Program-made: the position numbers and the translations under genes
From: AC-69 sp963751665
Lineage (GTDB): Bacteria; Actinomycetota; UBA4738; HRBIN12
Direction of reading: 5' to 3'
NCBI GenBank assembly: GCA_963751665.1
Contig: CAVVVF010000002.1
Coordinates: 1-64,000, forward strand
Length of the DNA: 64,000 bases
The notes under the pieces: model-generated
Databases searched by the model: none
What the model saw: only the letters and a program-made list of their open reading frames with translations
Told to the model about the DNA's origin: nothing
Shown: positions 1-9,844 of the stretch, piece after piece
Position numbering within the stretch: position 1 is the first letter of the stretch
Layout of the letters: every line of letters begins with the position of its first letter

Positions 1-768
1 AGGTCGTTAAGCGTATCGACCATCTTCTCCACGTAGGTTTTCTGAAGCCTCACTAATTCCGGGTCTTCGAGGCTGAAGAATTCTTCCCCGAGGCGGTTGC
101 GATTCCGATCCACATCCAGCCCGTTGCGGTTGTTCATGCCGTTGAATGGATTCCCCGTCCCACAATCGCTGCCCGTTTACCTCCTCGCCATCCAGGAAGC
201 CGTATAGTTCGAACAGCATAACCGAGAGGTAGACACCGCGCTCCTGTAACGCGCGCGCATGGGCGCCCAAACGCTTGAAAAAATCCTCTTCGAAACGATG
301 CAGGTCAAACTTCGGCTTCCCGTTGTTCGCGTTTCCGGGGCCGGTTCGCAAAAAAGGCATCGGACGGGCGACCTTGTTCGGCGGGGCGGCAGTCCCGGAA
401 CCTGTGGACCAGATGATCCAGTTGCGCAGATAATTGAATTGAAGGCCCTCGATCCAATCCAGATAGCGCTCCCAGTCCAGGAGTCGCGCCCTGGCCGCAG
501 GGTCGTCGGGATGGCTCATGTCCTTGGTCCAGGCTTTGTTGAAGGTATTGTCCTGCAGGTCCACGAAGATTTCATGACCGCCGAGATAGACGGCCTTGAG
601 GGAGCCGTCGGCGTTCTTCGTCGTGCCGTCGGTGAAATAGCGAGGATTCTGGGGATGAACTGGAAGCGGCCCTCTGGCAGGTGCCGGGTTCGACAACAGG
701 GGCGTGGCCGCAGGCAAAATCGCCGAAAGCAAAAGTAAGCAGAGAAAGGATCGATGCGTTGATATCAT
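1..768 (-). CDS. Secreted glycoside-hydrolase-like protein (DUF6298-like), partial, frameshifted
   Basis: The start is ATG at 768. It overlaps the upstream gene's TGA as ATGA and is followed by a signal peptide (MISTHRSFLCLLLLSAILPA). The early part reads NPRYFTDG, then an aromatic- and Trp-rich TIM-barrel beginning (DWIEGLQFNYLRNWIIWS), as in secreted glycoside hydrolases of the apiosidase/DUF6298 type. A one-base indel near 145-165 breaks the frame. The other frame continues with NPFNGMNNRNGLDVDRN and EEFFSLEDPELVRLQ to the window edge, so the gene is cut by the edge as well. It is the third gene of a coupled minus-strand cluster. The substrate is unknown; the fold call rests on motif memory. 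Confidence 0.6.
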
Positions 769-1986
769 GGCTTTGCGAAGTCGAGTTGCACGTAATCGAG
801 CCGGCCGCCGTGCCATCGGCATCCACCCTGATTTCATGCCGGGCCGAATCTCCACCCCGCGGAGGTTTGGCTCGTCCAGCCGCGGCCTTCGCCCGCCGAG
901 GTCCAGGTGTCGCCGCGCGCGACGCCATTGACAAACAACGCGTATCGGCAGGAGAGTCCTTTTTCGTCCAGGTAGCGGATGATCACGTCGTAGCGTCCGG
1001 ACGCGCGGGTGAACGGCTCATCGAACCGCGTGCGAATGCGACCGTGTGCCGCCCCCTCGCCAGCCGGACGTTGAGCTGGTGCGAGGCGTTCTTGTCGTTG
1101 CGATCTTCCAGCACAAAGCCTTCGAGATGGCGAAAATTCTCCGCCTCGATCCGCACCTGCTTCCGCGCGGCACCGGCGCGGGCGGCTGGTGTTCATCGAG
1201 GAGTCGTTTGAGTTTTGCGGGTCGCACTCCTCGTCGCCGGTCGCCAGGAACCAGGTCATGCCGGCGTCGGACGGATCGGGCCGGGTCGAAACGAGCATCC
1301 GCTCCCAGAGCCAGCGGACCTTCGCGTCGCGCGAGTCGCGCATCCAGAAATACGGCTCGAACTCCTCCGGCGTGGAGGGCGGCCGTAGCGGCCGAAACTG
1401 AGCAGCCGGTTCTGGTCGCGAATCTGCACCCAGTGAACGTCCTGCTCGATCACGCTCCGCTTGGTGAACGTGAACTTGTACTTGGAGGCGAAGCCGTCGT
1501 TCCAGCGGCTGTGCGAGATGCAGTAGACGAACTGCCGCTTGGCCGGGTCCGACTTCTGGATGCCCAGATAGGGCACTTCCATCGGGCCGGCGATGATGAA
1601 GTACAGCGGATCGTCCGCCGAGGAATCGTTGATCGCCTTGGCGATGCTGGCGACCGCGCCGTCGAGTCCTTGGCGGCAATCGAAGAACCGCGACATGTCG
1701 AAGCCGTAGCGCTCCGCCGCGCCGAGCACGCTCTCGGCGTGGGTCTTTTCCCACTCCGGGTCCGTCAGCGGCAGGATGCAGTTGTAGTCGAAGTGGACCA
1801 GCCGGTCCTTCAGTCCCGCTTCGGCCAGGATGGCCAGCGTCACCGGCGAAGCGATCCAGTCGTCGGGATCGTTGTGATTGCCGTCGCAACTGTAGGCGAT
1901 GCGGCCTTGGAACCGGCCGTTGACGAAGGGCCTGCTCTCGGCCCTTGCGGAGCCGGCGCCGAGGAGGCCAAAGCGACGAGGGTCAT
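765..1986 (-). CDS. Nucleoside-hydrolase-like protein with C-terminal CBM6-like domain, frameshifted
   Basis: ATG at 1986 overlaps the TGA of the upstream nitrilase-like gene (TGATG), and the gene ends with TGA inside the next gene's ATGA. After a short leader the protein reads GRIAYSCDGNHNDPDDW, resembling the Asp-rich metal and ribose site of nucleoside hydrolases (DxDxxxDD). A globular domain with GPMEVPYLGIQ and FVYCISHSRWNDGF follows. The end carries VRIEAENF and YDVIIRYLDEKG...YALFVNG, and finishes RLDYVQLDFAKP, the look of a CBM6/35 carbohydrate-binding module. At least three indels (near 1940, 1385 and 1190-1060) split the frame. Whether the catalytic Asp set is complete cannot be judged from the broken sequence. 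Confidence 0.5.
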
Positions 1987-3816
1987 CAACGAGCTGTTCT
2001 CATGGGGCGTTCGCCTCTCGAAGGAGATGGCGGCGCCCAGCCGATACCAGGCATCCATCTGCGGGATTGAAGTTGGAGGTGCGAGCGGGTGATACCGGTT
2101 CCTGGCCTGACGTGGCGCGTGGCCGTGATGAGTTGCGGGCCTGCCGGCGCGGACCACCAGGTTGGCCGAGAACGGCGAATAGACTTCCGCCGCGCCGGTG
2201 TCGGCCGCGGGCAGTCCGCGCACTTCGGCCCGCCGCTCCTCCGGGTCCCGCAGGTCGTCCCAGATCGCGCTGCCGACCACATTCGCCGTGACGGTGAAGG
2301 TCTGGAACGACGCCAGGTTCGACCACACTTGCAGGCGGCGAAGCGCGGCGTCCGGGTCGTTGGCCGGATCGTGGTCGAGATGGACGTGGATCTGCGCGCC
2401 GGCCACGGCGGCCAGTTCGGCCAATTCGGTCCAGAGCGCATCCCGCCCGACGGTCACCACCGCCGGCACGCCTTTCACGCGAAACCACATCGCCGCCGGA
2501 TTCTCGCCTGGGTCGGAACGGGGTGGTGGCCGAAAGCTGATCGTAGCGGGTGAGCACCGAGCCGTCGGGGCCGATGACGAAGGCGGAATTGTGCCGGCGG
2601 CCGTCCCCGCGGTGCTCCATGCCGACGACCACCGTGATGCGGTGCTCGCGCGCGGCCGCCTGAAGGCGTTCGAGCGCCGTTTCCGCGATCGCCCGCGCCG
2701 GGAACGCGACGAGGTCCGCGTTTTTCGCGGGCCTGGCCGATCATCGCTCTCCATCGCCGCAACGTCGTCGGTGACTTGGGCGGCGGCGAGCGTGATGTCC
2801 GTTTCCGCCGACATCAGCGGCGTCAGAGGCGGCGCGTCCACCGTCCTGGCCGCTTTGCAGCTTCACGCCCGCCTCCCAGAACTGGCGCAAGGCCGGATGC
2901 GCCGCGCGGGCCAGGGCCGTGGCGCGTGTCGCCTGGCTGAGATCCAGGTCGGCAACCACGATGGTCTCCACGTCGTCGCGCGCCGCCGCGGCGATCCGGC
3001 CGTCCGGCGCGATGATGGCGCTGTGCCCGTGGCGCAGTTCGCGCGGGGCGGCGGGATCGTCGGACACGCCGGACACCTTGTTGCCCGTATTGGCAAAGAC
3101 GACCCAGACGTTGTTGCGCAGCGCCCGCGGAACATACCAGTACCACCCGAACGGCGCGACCCATTCGCTGGCGAAGTTGCACGACAGCTCGAAGCTGATC
3201 TGCGCGCCCTGCTGAATGGGGATCTCCTCGACGCCGCGCAGCCAGCGGTCGGCGCAGATCATCGCGCTGCACGGGATGCCATCGATGTGGAACACGCCCG
3301 GCATCGCGGCGTGATGGTTGTCGTAGAGCTTCTCGTAGCGAAATACCTCGCGACCGTCGGGACCGATGACGCGCATCCAGTTGGCGTCCCTCTTCAGCTT
3401 CGGCGAGTACGTGGATCCGCCGAACACGACGAACAACTTCTCTTCGCGGGCCGCCTGTTGAATGGCGGACACGGCCTGCTCAACCCCCGCTGTCTGGTCC
3501 CCGTCAATACCCCGCAACGCGCCTTCCGGGAAAACCGCCACGCACGCCCCGCGCGATAGCGCATTGGAAATGCCGGCCACGATGCGATCGCGATTGTCGG
3601 CGATTGTCCGCCCCAGCGCCATTTGAACGATGCCGACCCGGAGCGTGGCTGGAGCCGAACCTGATTTGAAGCCGGGGCTGCCCGGTCGAACTGGAGTTGG
3701 CTGGTATCACGACGACTTGTGAGGAGGAGGACCTGGGGCAAACCAGGCACAAGCACCAAAAGAGCAGAACGATCGGAATATCGAAAAAGCGCGCATCGGC
3801 ACCTGGCGGATGTCAT
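1986..3816 (-). CDS. Tandem carbon-nitrogen hydrolase (nitrilase-fold) protein, second domain degenerate
   Basis: ATG at 3816 has a strong Shine-Dalgarno sequence (AGGAG five bases upstream) and a hydrophobic leader, then an indel leads into TLRVGIVQMALG. Domain 1 carries the whole nitrilase triad: Glu in VAVFPEGALRG, Lys in FRYEKLYDNHH, Cys in SAMICADRW. Domain 2 (about 1990-2780) repeats the fold, but the three sites read LVAFPARAI, TRYDQL and VVTVGRDALW, so Glu, Lys and Cys are replaced by Ala, Gln and Gly. The family hydrolyses or transfers carbon-nitrogen bonds of amides; here domain 1 could work while domain 2 cannot use the known chemistry. It leads a coupled cluster with the nucleoside-hydrolase-like and glycoside hydrolase genes. 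Confidence 0.6.
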
Positions 3817-3841
3817 GGTTCTCCTGTAGAGGAGAATCACG

Positions 3842-5452
3842 ATGGAGTCGAGTTCGTTCTGGGGAGTCGCGTTGGAACGGAGCCCCTCCAAAACTGTCGT
3901 CAGGCGCTCCGCCGTCTGCTTCAATCCAATCATCGTGAAGACAATACCGGCGGCGAATCAGAAACTTTTCCCCGAAACAACGAGGTTCCGGTGTCTAAGT
4001 CCTTTTGTCGGGTTGGTGCTCTTGATGCTCATTGGATTCGTGAGCGTATCGACCGCTGCCACCGGGCCGATCCTCATTGCCACAGACTATCCTCATTCCT
4101 TTCAATACCAGAGCGGGGAGCGTTTCTTTCCGATGGGGGACACAGCTTATTTCTTAATCCGCGCCGACCAACGTGATCGCGCGCTTCATCGATTCCCGGC
4201 GCGCCCACAAATTTAACTTCATCCGCATGATGACCATGGCGCGCGGGCATTGGCCTTTCGGCGGCACGCCGCGAAAACCCGACTACACCGTGATCAACGA
4301 GACCGCAATGCAGAAGCTGGACTGGGTGTTTGACTATGCCGGCAGCCGAGGCATGAACATCGAATTGATCCTCTTTGGTTATGAGGTCGAGCAAGGGGAA
4401 GGGCTTTGGGCCACGTGAGAGCATCAGAACTTCTGGATCGACACGCTGGTCAACCGCTAGCAAGACCGGCCGAACCTGTTCATGTGGACCGTGGCCAACG
4501 AATTTGAGCGCTATCCGGACGGCAGTTACAGCTACAGTGCGGGCGACGTGGAGTGGGTCAAAGCGGTGGCGGCTCGAATTCGCCGCATGGACACCGTCGC
4601 ATCCTATCGGGGCGCATCCATCGGTGTGGATTACCACGGATGATCCTTTCCAGAAGTATGGCAGATTTTACCCAGCGGCGTCCGCAAGTGGTGTGGCCGC
4701 TGTGGGAAAACAGCCTCATCAATCTGAATGTCACCCAAAACAACGAGGGCGTTCAGCCGCGCACCTGGGGCAACTTTACCCCAACCCAAGAGGCCTGACT
4801 TATTACTCCACCAACTGGCAAGGGGCTGACTACCCGGCAAATTGGACGACGAACGGGTGGGACTTTGAAGCCGCGGGAATGGAAGACTGCATCGCCGAAG
4901 ATTGGGCGCAGGGCAAACCGGTTCTGAACACAGAATTCGGCTATCAATATGAGCCGGTGGCAGAACAGCTATGGCGCCAGGACACGCCAATTCAATAAGC
5001 CTTCGACCGTGAGAAAGAAGGCGTGGAAAATCGTGACTGCGGGGGCCTATTTTGCCGCCGGCTACCGGAATGTGGCTGTGAGTTATAATTTCACCGTCAA
5101 GACGTGGATAACTTCCGTCCGGAACAGCTGGAAATACTGTACGACTTCTTCACCACCAGAACGGAGTATTGGAAAATGGCGCCGCATCTGGAATTGGTGG
5201 CTTCGCACAACGCGTTGCTGGCGCTGCCGGGAACGGAATATGTCGCCTATTTTCCGCGCGGCGGGACAAACAGCATCAGCTTGGCGGCGGCAAGTACTCG
5301 GTCGAGTGGCTGCGCGCCGAAACGGGCCAATATCACGCGATGCCGGCCATCACGGTCGCGAGGGCAGAAGCGAGTTTGTTCCGCCCAACAATCCCGGCGC
5401 CGATTGGGTGTTGCATTTGCGGCGGAACGACGCTTTAGTTCGAGCGCCTTAA
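3842..5452 (+). CDS. Apiosidase-like (DUF4038) glycoside hydrolase with collagen-binding-like C-terminus, broken
   Basis: A signal segment (LVLLMLIGFVSVSTAA) is followed by RFFPMGDTAYFLI, FNFIRMMTMARGHWPFGG, a Trp-rich barrel with FMWTVANEFERYPDG, VHPIGAHPS after realignment, and PVLNTEFGYQYEP. This is the DUF4038 apiosidase-like barrel. The end reads LALPGTEYVAYFPRGG, KYSVEWLRAETGQY and PGADWVLHLRR, the C-terminal domain called putative collagen-binding in this family. The start is uncertain: ATG 3842, or GTG 3990 just before the signal segment. The frame is broken by several indels and by an in-frame TAG at about 4459, so this is a pseudogene or poor sequence. It is divergent from the nitrilase-like gene. 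Confidence 0.6.
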
Positions 5453-5467
5453 TTGGGCGAGGCGCCT

Positions 5468-5660
5468 TCAATCATTTGGTTTCGTCAAGTGCTTCGTAAA
5501 GAATTTCACTGCCGCCTTCAACGTTTCTTGCGCATACTGGTTTGAGCCATCGCCGGTGAATCCGTGCCCCGCTCCTTCGAGCTTCAGCAAAGTCGCCTGG
5601 CCACCTGCCCCCAGCAGTTTCTCGTAAAAACCCCGGGAACAACCAATGACAGGATGCTCT
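5468..5660 (-). pseudogene. C-terminal fragment of an alpha/beta hydrolase (dienelactone/BD-FAE type)
   Basis: One frame reads HPVIGCSRGFYEKLLGAGG, then LLKLEGAGHGFTGDG (with the catalytic His of the alpha/beta-hydrolase triad) and AAVKFFTKHLTKPND before TGA at 5468. Only the last 60 or so residues are present; the nucleophile Ser and the core are missing, and a TAA lies just upstream in frame. The neighbour's stop is only some 15 bases upstream. It is either a relic left by rearrangement or an assembly join. Confidence 0.5.
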
Positions 5661-5672
5661 TAATGATCAATT

Positions 5673-7985
5673 TCATTGCGCGCTGCCTTTGATGATATAA
5701 GCGCCGGGGCCTGATGGCAGCGTGAAACGTTTCCCGGCGGCCAACGTCAGGTTGGTAAACACCGTGCCGGTGAGCGGATTGAAGACTTGGCATCGCACCG
5801 GGCGCCGGGCCTCAAAGGTTACTCCGCCATCAAGGATTCCCATGGGCAAACACACGAACTCGCTGCCCTTGCCGCTGCCAACATTTCGGACGCAGCCGTC
5901 GGCTGCTTCACGCACGTCCGGCCAGTACCGATTCGGCGTTCCCTTGCAGAACACGGTGAGTGGCGCATGCGGCTCAATCCCGTCATTGCGGGTCCAGCTT
6001 GCCAGATCCGGAGGCAGGATCTCGCGGAGATGACCAAACGCGTCGATGCCGGGTGTCTCTTCAAAGCGCATTGGCTTCCCGGAAGGTGGACAACACTTCT
6101 CATACCCATAAATGCCCGTGCGGGAATGAAACACGTATCCGGGCAGGTTTGCCAGTACGCAAAGACCGCGGCGCAGCAGAGCTTGACGGGATCGCTCTCG
6201 GCCGCCACCGAGGAGCCGGGGCCGATGGGCTCGTGCTCATGACGGGAGGCACCCCGGGGAGTTTGCCGGCGTGATACGCGTCGCGCACCGGCAGCCAGCC
6301 GCCTTCAGGTCCGCGCGTCGCGGCTGAAATGAACTGTGGCCAGGCTGGCGGCGCTGCCCTGGTACAGCGAGGTGATCCCCTCATTCGAGGTGTCATCGGG
6401 AGAAGTGATCGCCACCAGCACTGGCGTGCGCTCGGCCAGGTATTTGGTATACGCGCGCAGCTCCTGAATGCCCTGAGTACCGGGAAAACCGTTCTGCCAA
6501 GCCTCGTTGGCGACCTCCAGGTGCATCAGGTGGCCTTCGCGGCCCGCCAGGTTGGCGAGTATGCCGTCGAGGTGGACCCGGCGCAGTGACCTGTCGGGCA
6601 TCACGTGTTGGGCATCGGCAAAGATGGTGACCTCCACGCGCAGCCCATGCTGGCCAGCCAGGTCGATCAGGTCACGAAAGTGCTGCCAGTAATCCGGCCA
6701 GCCCGGCACCACGCGCCCCAGGCGATTCGTGAACGTGACGGGCGCAATTTCCAACCCGTCCCAGCTCACCATGCTGAGCGTGCGTACGTAATTGAAGCCT
6801 TTGGATGCCAAAAGCGCCAGGTTCTGGCTCAGGCGGGCGCGATCATACTTGGCATCGTGTAACGCCTGGAAATACGAGGCGCCCAGCCCGAGGAACGGCC
6901 CGCCGTCATCGCACAGGGAATGGTCCTGCAGACGAACGAGATTAGCCGGGGCCGATGGCCTCAGCATTGCCTGCATTTCCGCAATGTTTTGCTGCATCGT
7001 TTTCCGGGCATCTTCAAACAGGCTTGGAAACGTTTTGGCCATGCGCTGCTGCAGGTCTTCGACAGAGGCGGCGAACGTCTGTGCCGCTGCTTTGCTCGAT
7101 TCCAATTTGTCTTTGAACTGGGCCAACACCTCGCTATAGGCCGGGCGATAGCCGGTGTCGGAGGGCTGGGCGAGAATGCCACCCGGGTACAGCTCGACCA
7201 GGTCTTTGAGGGTTTGGCGTTGCTCGTCTGTTTTGCCCCAGCGCAGCAAAGCCCGGCCGATGGATCGGCCTGGGTCATAGCCGGCCGGGTCCCAGGCGAA
7301 ATCGGCACAGGTCAGCAGCGGGATGCGATTGATCTGGTTCTGAGGGCAGAGCGGGTTGCTCATATAGCCGTCCGCAACGTCCGCCAACTCGGCCTCGCGG
7401 CCGGTGATGGGTCCAAGGTGCAGCGTGGGGGAGGCGTCGTTGACCGGGTAGTTTTCCCAAATTATCAAACGGTGCCGTACCACCGCCTTGTAGGACCTTG
7501 CCGCCCGGGCGGTCATCCGCGCTGGCGCCACTTGGTCGCCGGTCCAGAAAACGTAAACCTCAGGGTGCATTTCCCGAGCCAGGGCTTCCAAATATTCGCG
7601 GTCCTCCTTCCTGGACCCATCTCCCCAGTACGGAACAGGGCAGAAGATCATCTGCACGTCCTTATCTTTGCTCCGGAGCCGCTCGAAAATTGTGTTCACC
7701 AAGCGCGCGTGGGCCAGACCCCCCGCCGCCGGCCCCCGCTCGCCCCAACTGACGTCATCCAGTGAAATGCTGAACCATTTTACGCCTTGCTCCTGGGCCC
7801 AGGCGTAGTGACGGTAATAGGTGTCAATGTCCTCCGGTTTGCTGGGATCCAACGGACGCGGCGATGCCAGTTGCGGGTGGACCGCAAAACAGAAATTAAT
7901 GTGGTGGCGCTCGCATTCGCGGAGATTGAGGTAATCCTGCCTGCGTTTTTTGGATGTGGGGCCCATATCCCGAGCGTAGCGCAGG
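5673..7985 (-). CDS. GH84-like beta-N-acetylglucosaminidase fused to a GH5-like barrel, N-terminus missing
   Basis: The first part reads INFCFAVHPQLASP and then GVKWFSISLDDVSWG, matching the barrel and the neighbouring catalytic Asp pair of GH84 (O-GlcNAcase/hyaluronidase family). After a helical linker, a second barrel begins (GGPFLGLGASYFQALHD, GFNYVRTLSMVSWDGLEI) and reaches HLEVANEAW, the Asn-Glu acid/base motif of clan GH-A (GH5 type). The C-terminal beta domain ends FNPLTGTVFTNLTLAAG and GAYIIKGSAQ. Frameshifts lie near 6290 and 6150. There is no start codon or signal peptide; homology fades at about 7985, at the junction with the dnaA region, so the gene is truncated there. Substrate unknown, perhaps amino-sugar glycans. 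Confidence 0.55.
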
Positions 7986-8079
7986 GTTCCGACATGTGGA
8001 CGCCCTGGGGAGAACGGTGGAGGGGTGACCGCCCGGGACGAAGGCCCCACAGGCGCCCCCAGCTTTTCCCCCACCCGGC
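7986..8079. other. Junction between the low-GC left part and the dnaA region
   Basis: Between the truncated GH84-like gene and the dnaA stop lie 94 bases, GC-rich like the right side. No dnaN start, clear DnaA-box cluster or terminator is seen. In actinobacteria dnaN would follow dnaA here. This is the likely point of a chimeric join or a real insertion. Confidence 0.4.
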
Positions 8080-9450
8080 TCACAGGGTCCTTGTCCGGTT
8101 CCTGATGATTCGGGACAGGTCCTGGACCTGGCGGTAGACGGGCTCCCGGTCGCGCATGTTCTTGTCGATCTTGTTGATCCCGTGGAGGGCCGTCGTGTGG
8201 TCTCGCTCGAACAGCTCCCCGATCTTCGGCAGGGTCATCCCCGTCGTCTCCCGAATCAGGTACATGGCCACGTGCCGCGCGTTCGTGAGGGGCCTGGAAC
8301 GGCTCTTGGAAACGAGGTCGGCCACCGAGAGCCCGTAATACCGTGCGGTCTCGTCCAGGATCACCTGCGGCGGGATCTCCGCTTCGGCCTGGGGGAGCAG
8401 GTCCTCGAGCGCGTGCTCCACCAGCTCCTGTGACATCGGCTGGCCGGTCAGATCGCTCCACGCCACTACACGGACCAACGCCCCCTCGAGCTCCCGGATG
8501 TTCTGGTCGAACTTGGAGGCCACGAACTCGATGACGTCGTCGGGGAGGTGGACCGATTCCCGCTGGGCCCTCAGTTGCAGGATGGCGATCCGCGTCTCCA
8601 GGTCGGGGGGTTGGACGTCCACACACAGGCCCAGGCGGAACCGGCTCTGCAGCCGCTCCTCCATCCCGAGCTCCTGCGGCGGCCGGTCGGAGGCGATCAC
8701 GATCTGCCGCTCCTTCTCGTGGAGCGCGTTGAACGTGTGGAAGAACTCGGTCTGGGTCTCCTCCCGCTTGGCCAGGAACTGGATGTCGTCGACCAGCAGG
8801 ACGTCGATGTCCCGGTACCGTGCGGCGAACTGGTAGCCCTGGCGTTCCCGCACCGCCTTGATGAACTCGGCCATGAAGCTCTCCGACGTCACGTACTTCA
8901 CCCGGAGCCTGGGGGCCAGGCGGTGCATGTGGTGGGCGATGGCCACGAGCAGGTGGGTCTTTCCCAGGCCCACTCCCCCGTAGATGAACAGCGGGTTGTA
9001 GGCCTTCGACGGCGGGGCCTCGGCCACGGCCATCGCGGCGGCATGGGCGAACCGGTTGCTGGGGCCGGCCACGAAGGTCTCGAACGTGAAGTTGGGGAAC
9101 GGGAGCCCCCGCGCACTCCGTTCGGGCTCGGTCGGGGACTCGCGCGGCGGAGCCGGTGCCTGGGAGATCGGTACCCGCTCCGGCTCCCGCTCCGCCCCGA
9201 GCTGCACTCGCACCGGCTGCCCCACGAAATCGGTGGCCGCACCCTGGATCAGGTCCAGGTAATGCTTGGCCAGCCAGTCTCGGACGTAGTCGGAGGGTGC
9301 CATGACCTCGAGCACGCCATCGTGGAGGCTCGTCGCCCGCACGCCCACGAACCACATGGAGAACGAGCTCTCCGGCAGCTGATCCTGCGCCCGCTCGACC
9401 ACGCGGGCCCAGGTTCGCTCTGCGGCTTCTTCGAAGGACGTTACCGACAT
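8080..9450 (-). CDS. dnaA: Chromosomal replication initiator DnaA
   Basis: The gene is intact at 456 residues. Domain I is at 1-90, followed by a short Pro/Glu-rich domain II. The AAA+ domain has Walker A GGVGLGKTH at about 158, Walker B DVLLVDDIQF and the arginine-finger region around RLQSRF. Domain IV ends with RDHTTALHGINKI, the DnaA-box-binding signature (usual form DHTTVLHACRKI). DnaA binds DnaA boxes and opens oriC for replication. It is divergent from rpmH, as in most bacteria, but dnaN does not follow it. Possible DnaA boxes lie just upstream of its start. Confidence 0.97.
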   Translation of the reverse strand: MSVTSFEEAAERTWARVVERAQDQLPESSFSMWFVGVRATSLHDGVLEVMAPSDYVRDWLAKHYLDLIQGAATDFVGQPVRVQLGAEREPERVPISQAPAPPRESPTEPERSARGLPFPNFTFETFVAGPSNRFAHAAAMAVAEAPPSKAYNPLFIYGGVGLGKTHLLVAIAHHMHRLAPRLRVKYVTSESFMAEFIKAVRERQGYQFAARYRDIDVLLVDDIQFLAKREETQTEFFHTFNALHEKERQIVIASDRPPQELGMEERLQSRFRLGLCVDVQPPDLETRIAILQLRAQRESVHLPDDVIEFVASKFDQNIRELEGALVRVVAWSDLTGQPMSQELVEHALEDLLPQAEAEIPPQVILDETARYYGLSVADLVSKSRSRPLTNARHVAMYLIRETTGMTLPKIGELFERDHTTALHGINKIDKNMRDREPVYRQVQDLSRIIRNRTRTL

Positions 9451-9453
9451 ACC

Positions 9454-9575
9454 TAATCCACAGAGCCTTTCCCCAACTGTGGAAACCGTGGGGGAAGGCG
9501 AGCGGTTCGCGCCTGGGACCCGGCGAGATGGCCGCTGGTGAAGCGCCGCGGACTATAGCACCGGCCTTTTCCACA
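9454..9575. promoter_or_regulatory. Candidate DnaA boxes between dnaA and rpmH
   Basis: Three sites resemble the consensus TTATCCACA: TAATCCACA at 9454-9462 (8 of 9), TGTGGAAAC at 9478-9486 on the other strand (7 of 9), and TTTTCCACA at 9567-9575 (8 of 9). They lie just upstream of dnaA, where autoregulatory or origin boxes are common. This is a match by eye; spacing and a melting region were not tested. Confidence 0.4.
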
Positions 9576-9625
9576 AGACCCGTTCGACGGAGCCTTTTGA
9601 CGCACTTTCTCGGAGAAGACCGCCT

Positions 9626-9654
9626 TTGTTCGGCGGCGGCGGCTCCCGTATACT
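9626..9654 (+). promoter_or_regulatory. Putative rpmH promoter
   Basis: A -10 box TATACT at 9649-9654 has a weak -35 (TTGTTC, 9626-9631) 17 bases upstream. It sits 50 bases before rpmH and would drive the rpmH-rnpA-yidD-yidC-jag run. Confidence 0.45.
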
Positions 9655-9704
9655 TCGCGCGGCCGGCCCACTGCCGGGATCCTCCACCGAAGAGGCACCG
9701 ACCC

Positions 9705-9842
9705 ATGTCCAAACGAACCTTCCAACCCAACAACCGCCGGCGCAACAAGACCCACGGGTTCCGCCTCCGGATGCGGACCCGAGCGGGTCGCGCCATCCTG
9801 GCCAGGCGCAGGGCCAAGGGGCGGGCCCGGCTCTCCGCATAG
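9705..9842 (+). CDS. rpmH: 50S ribosomal protein L34
   Basis: The protein has 45 residues, starting MSKRTFQPNNRRRNKTHGF and rich in Arg throughout, with RMRTRAGRAILARRRAKGR. This is the near-invariant L34 signature and full length. It heads the plus-strand rpmH-rnpA-yidD-yidC run, divergent from dnaA, the classical origin-linked order. L34 binds 23S rRNA in the large ribosomal subunit. Confidence 0.97.
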   Translation: MSKRTFQPNNRRRNKTHGFRLRMRTRAGRAILARRRAKGRARLSA

Positions 9843-9844
9843 GC

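Noticed and set aside
6305..9817. An 1,170-codon minus-strand frame covering rpmH, dnaA and the GH84-like gene
   Set aside because: It is an out-of-frame shadow over dnaA and rpmH; only the part left of 7,985 matches a protein family.
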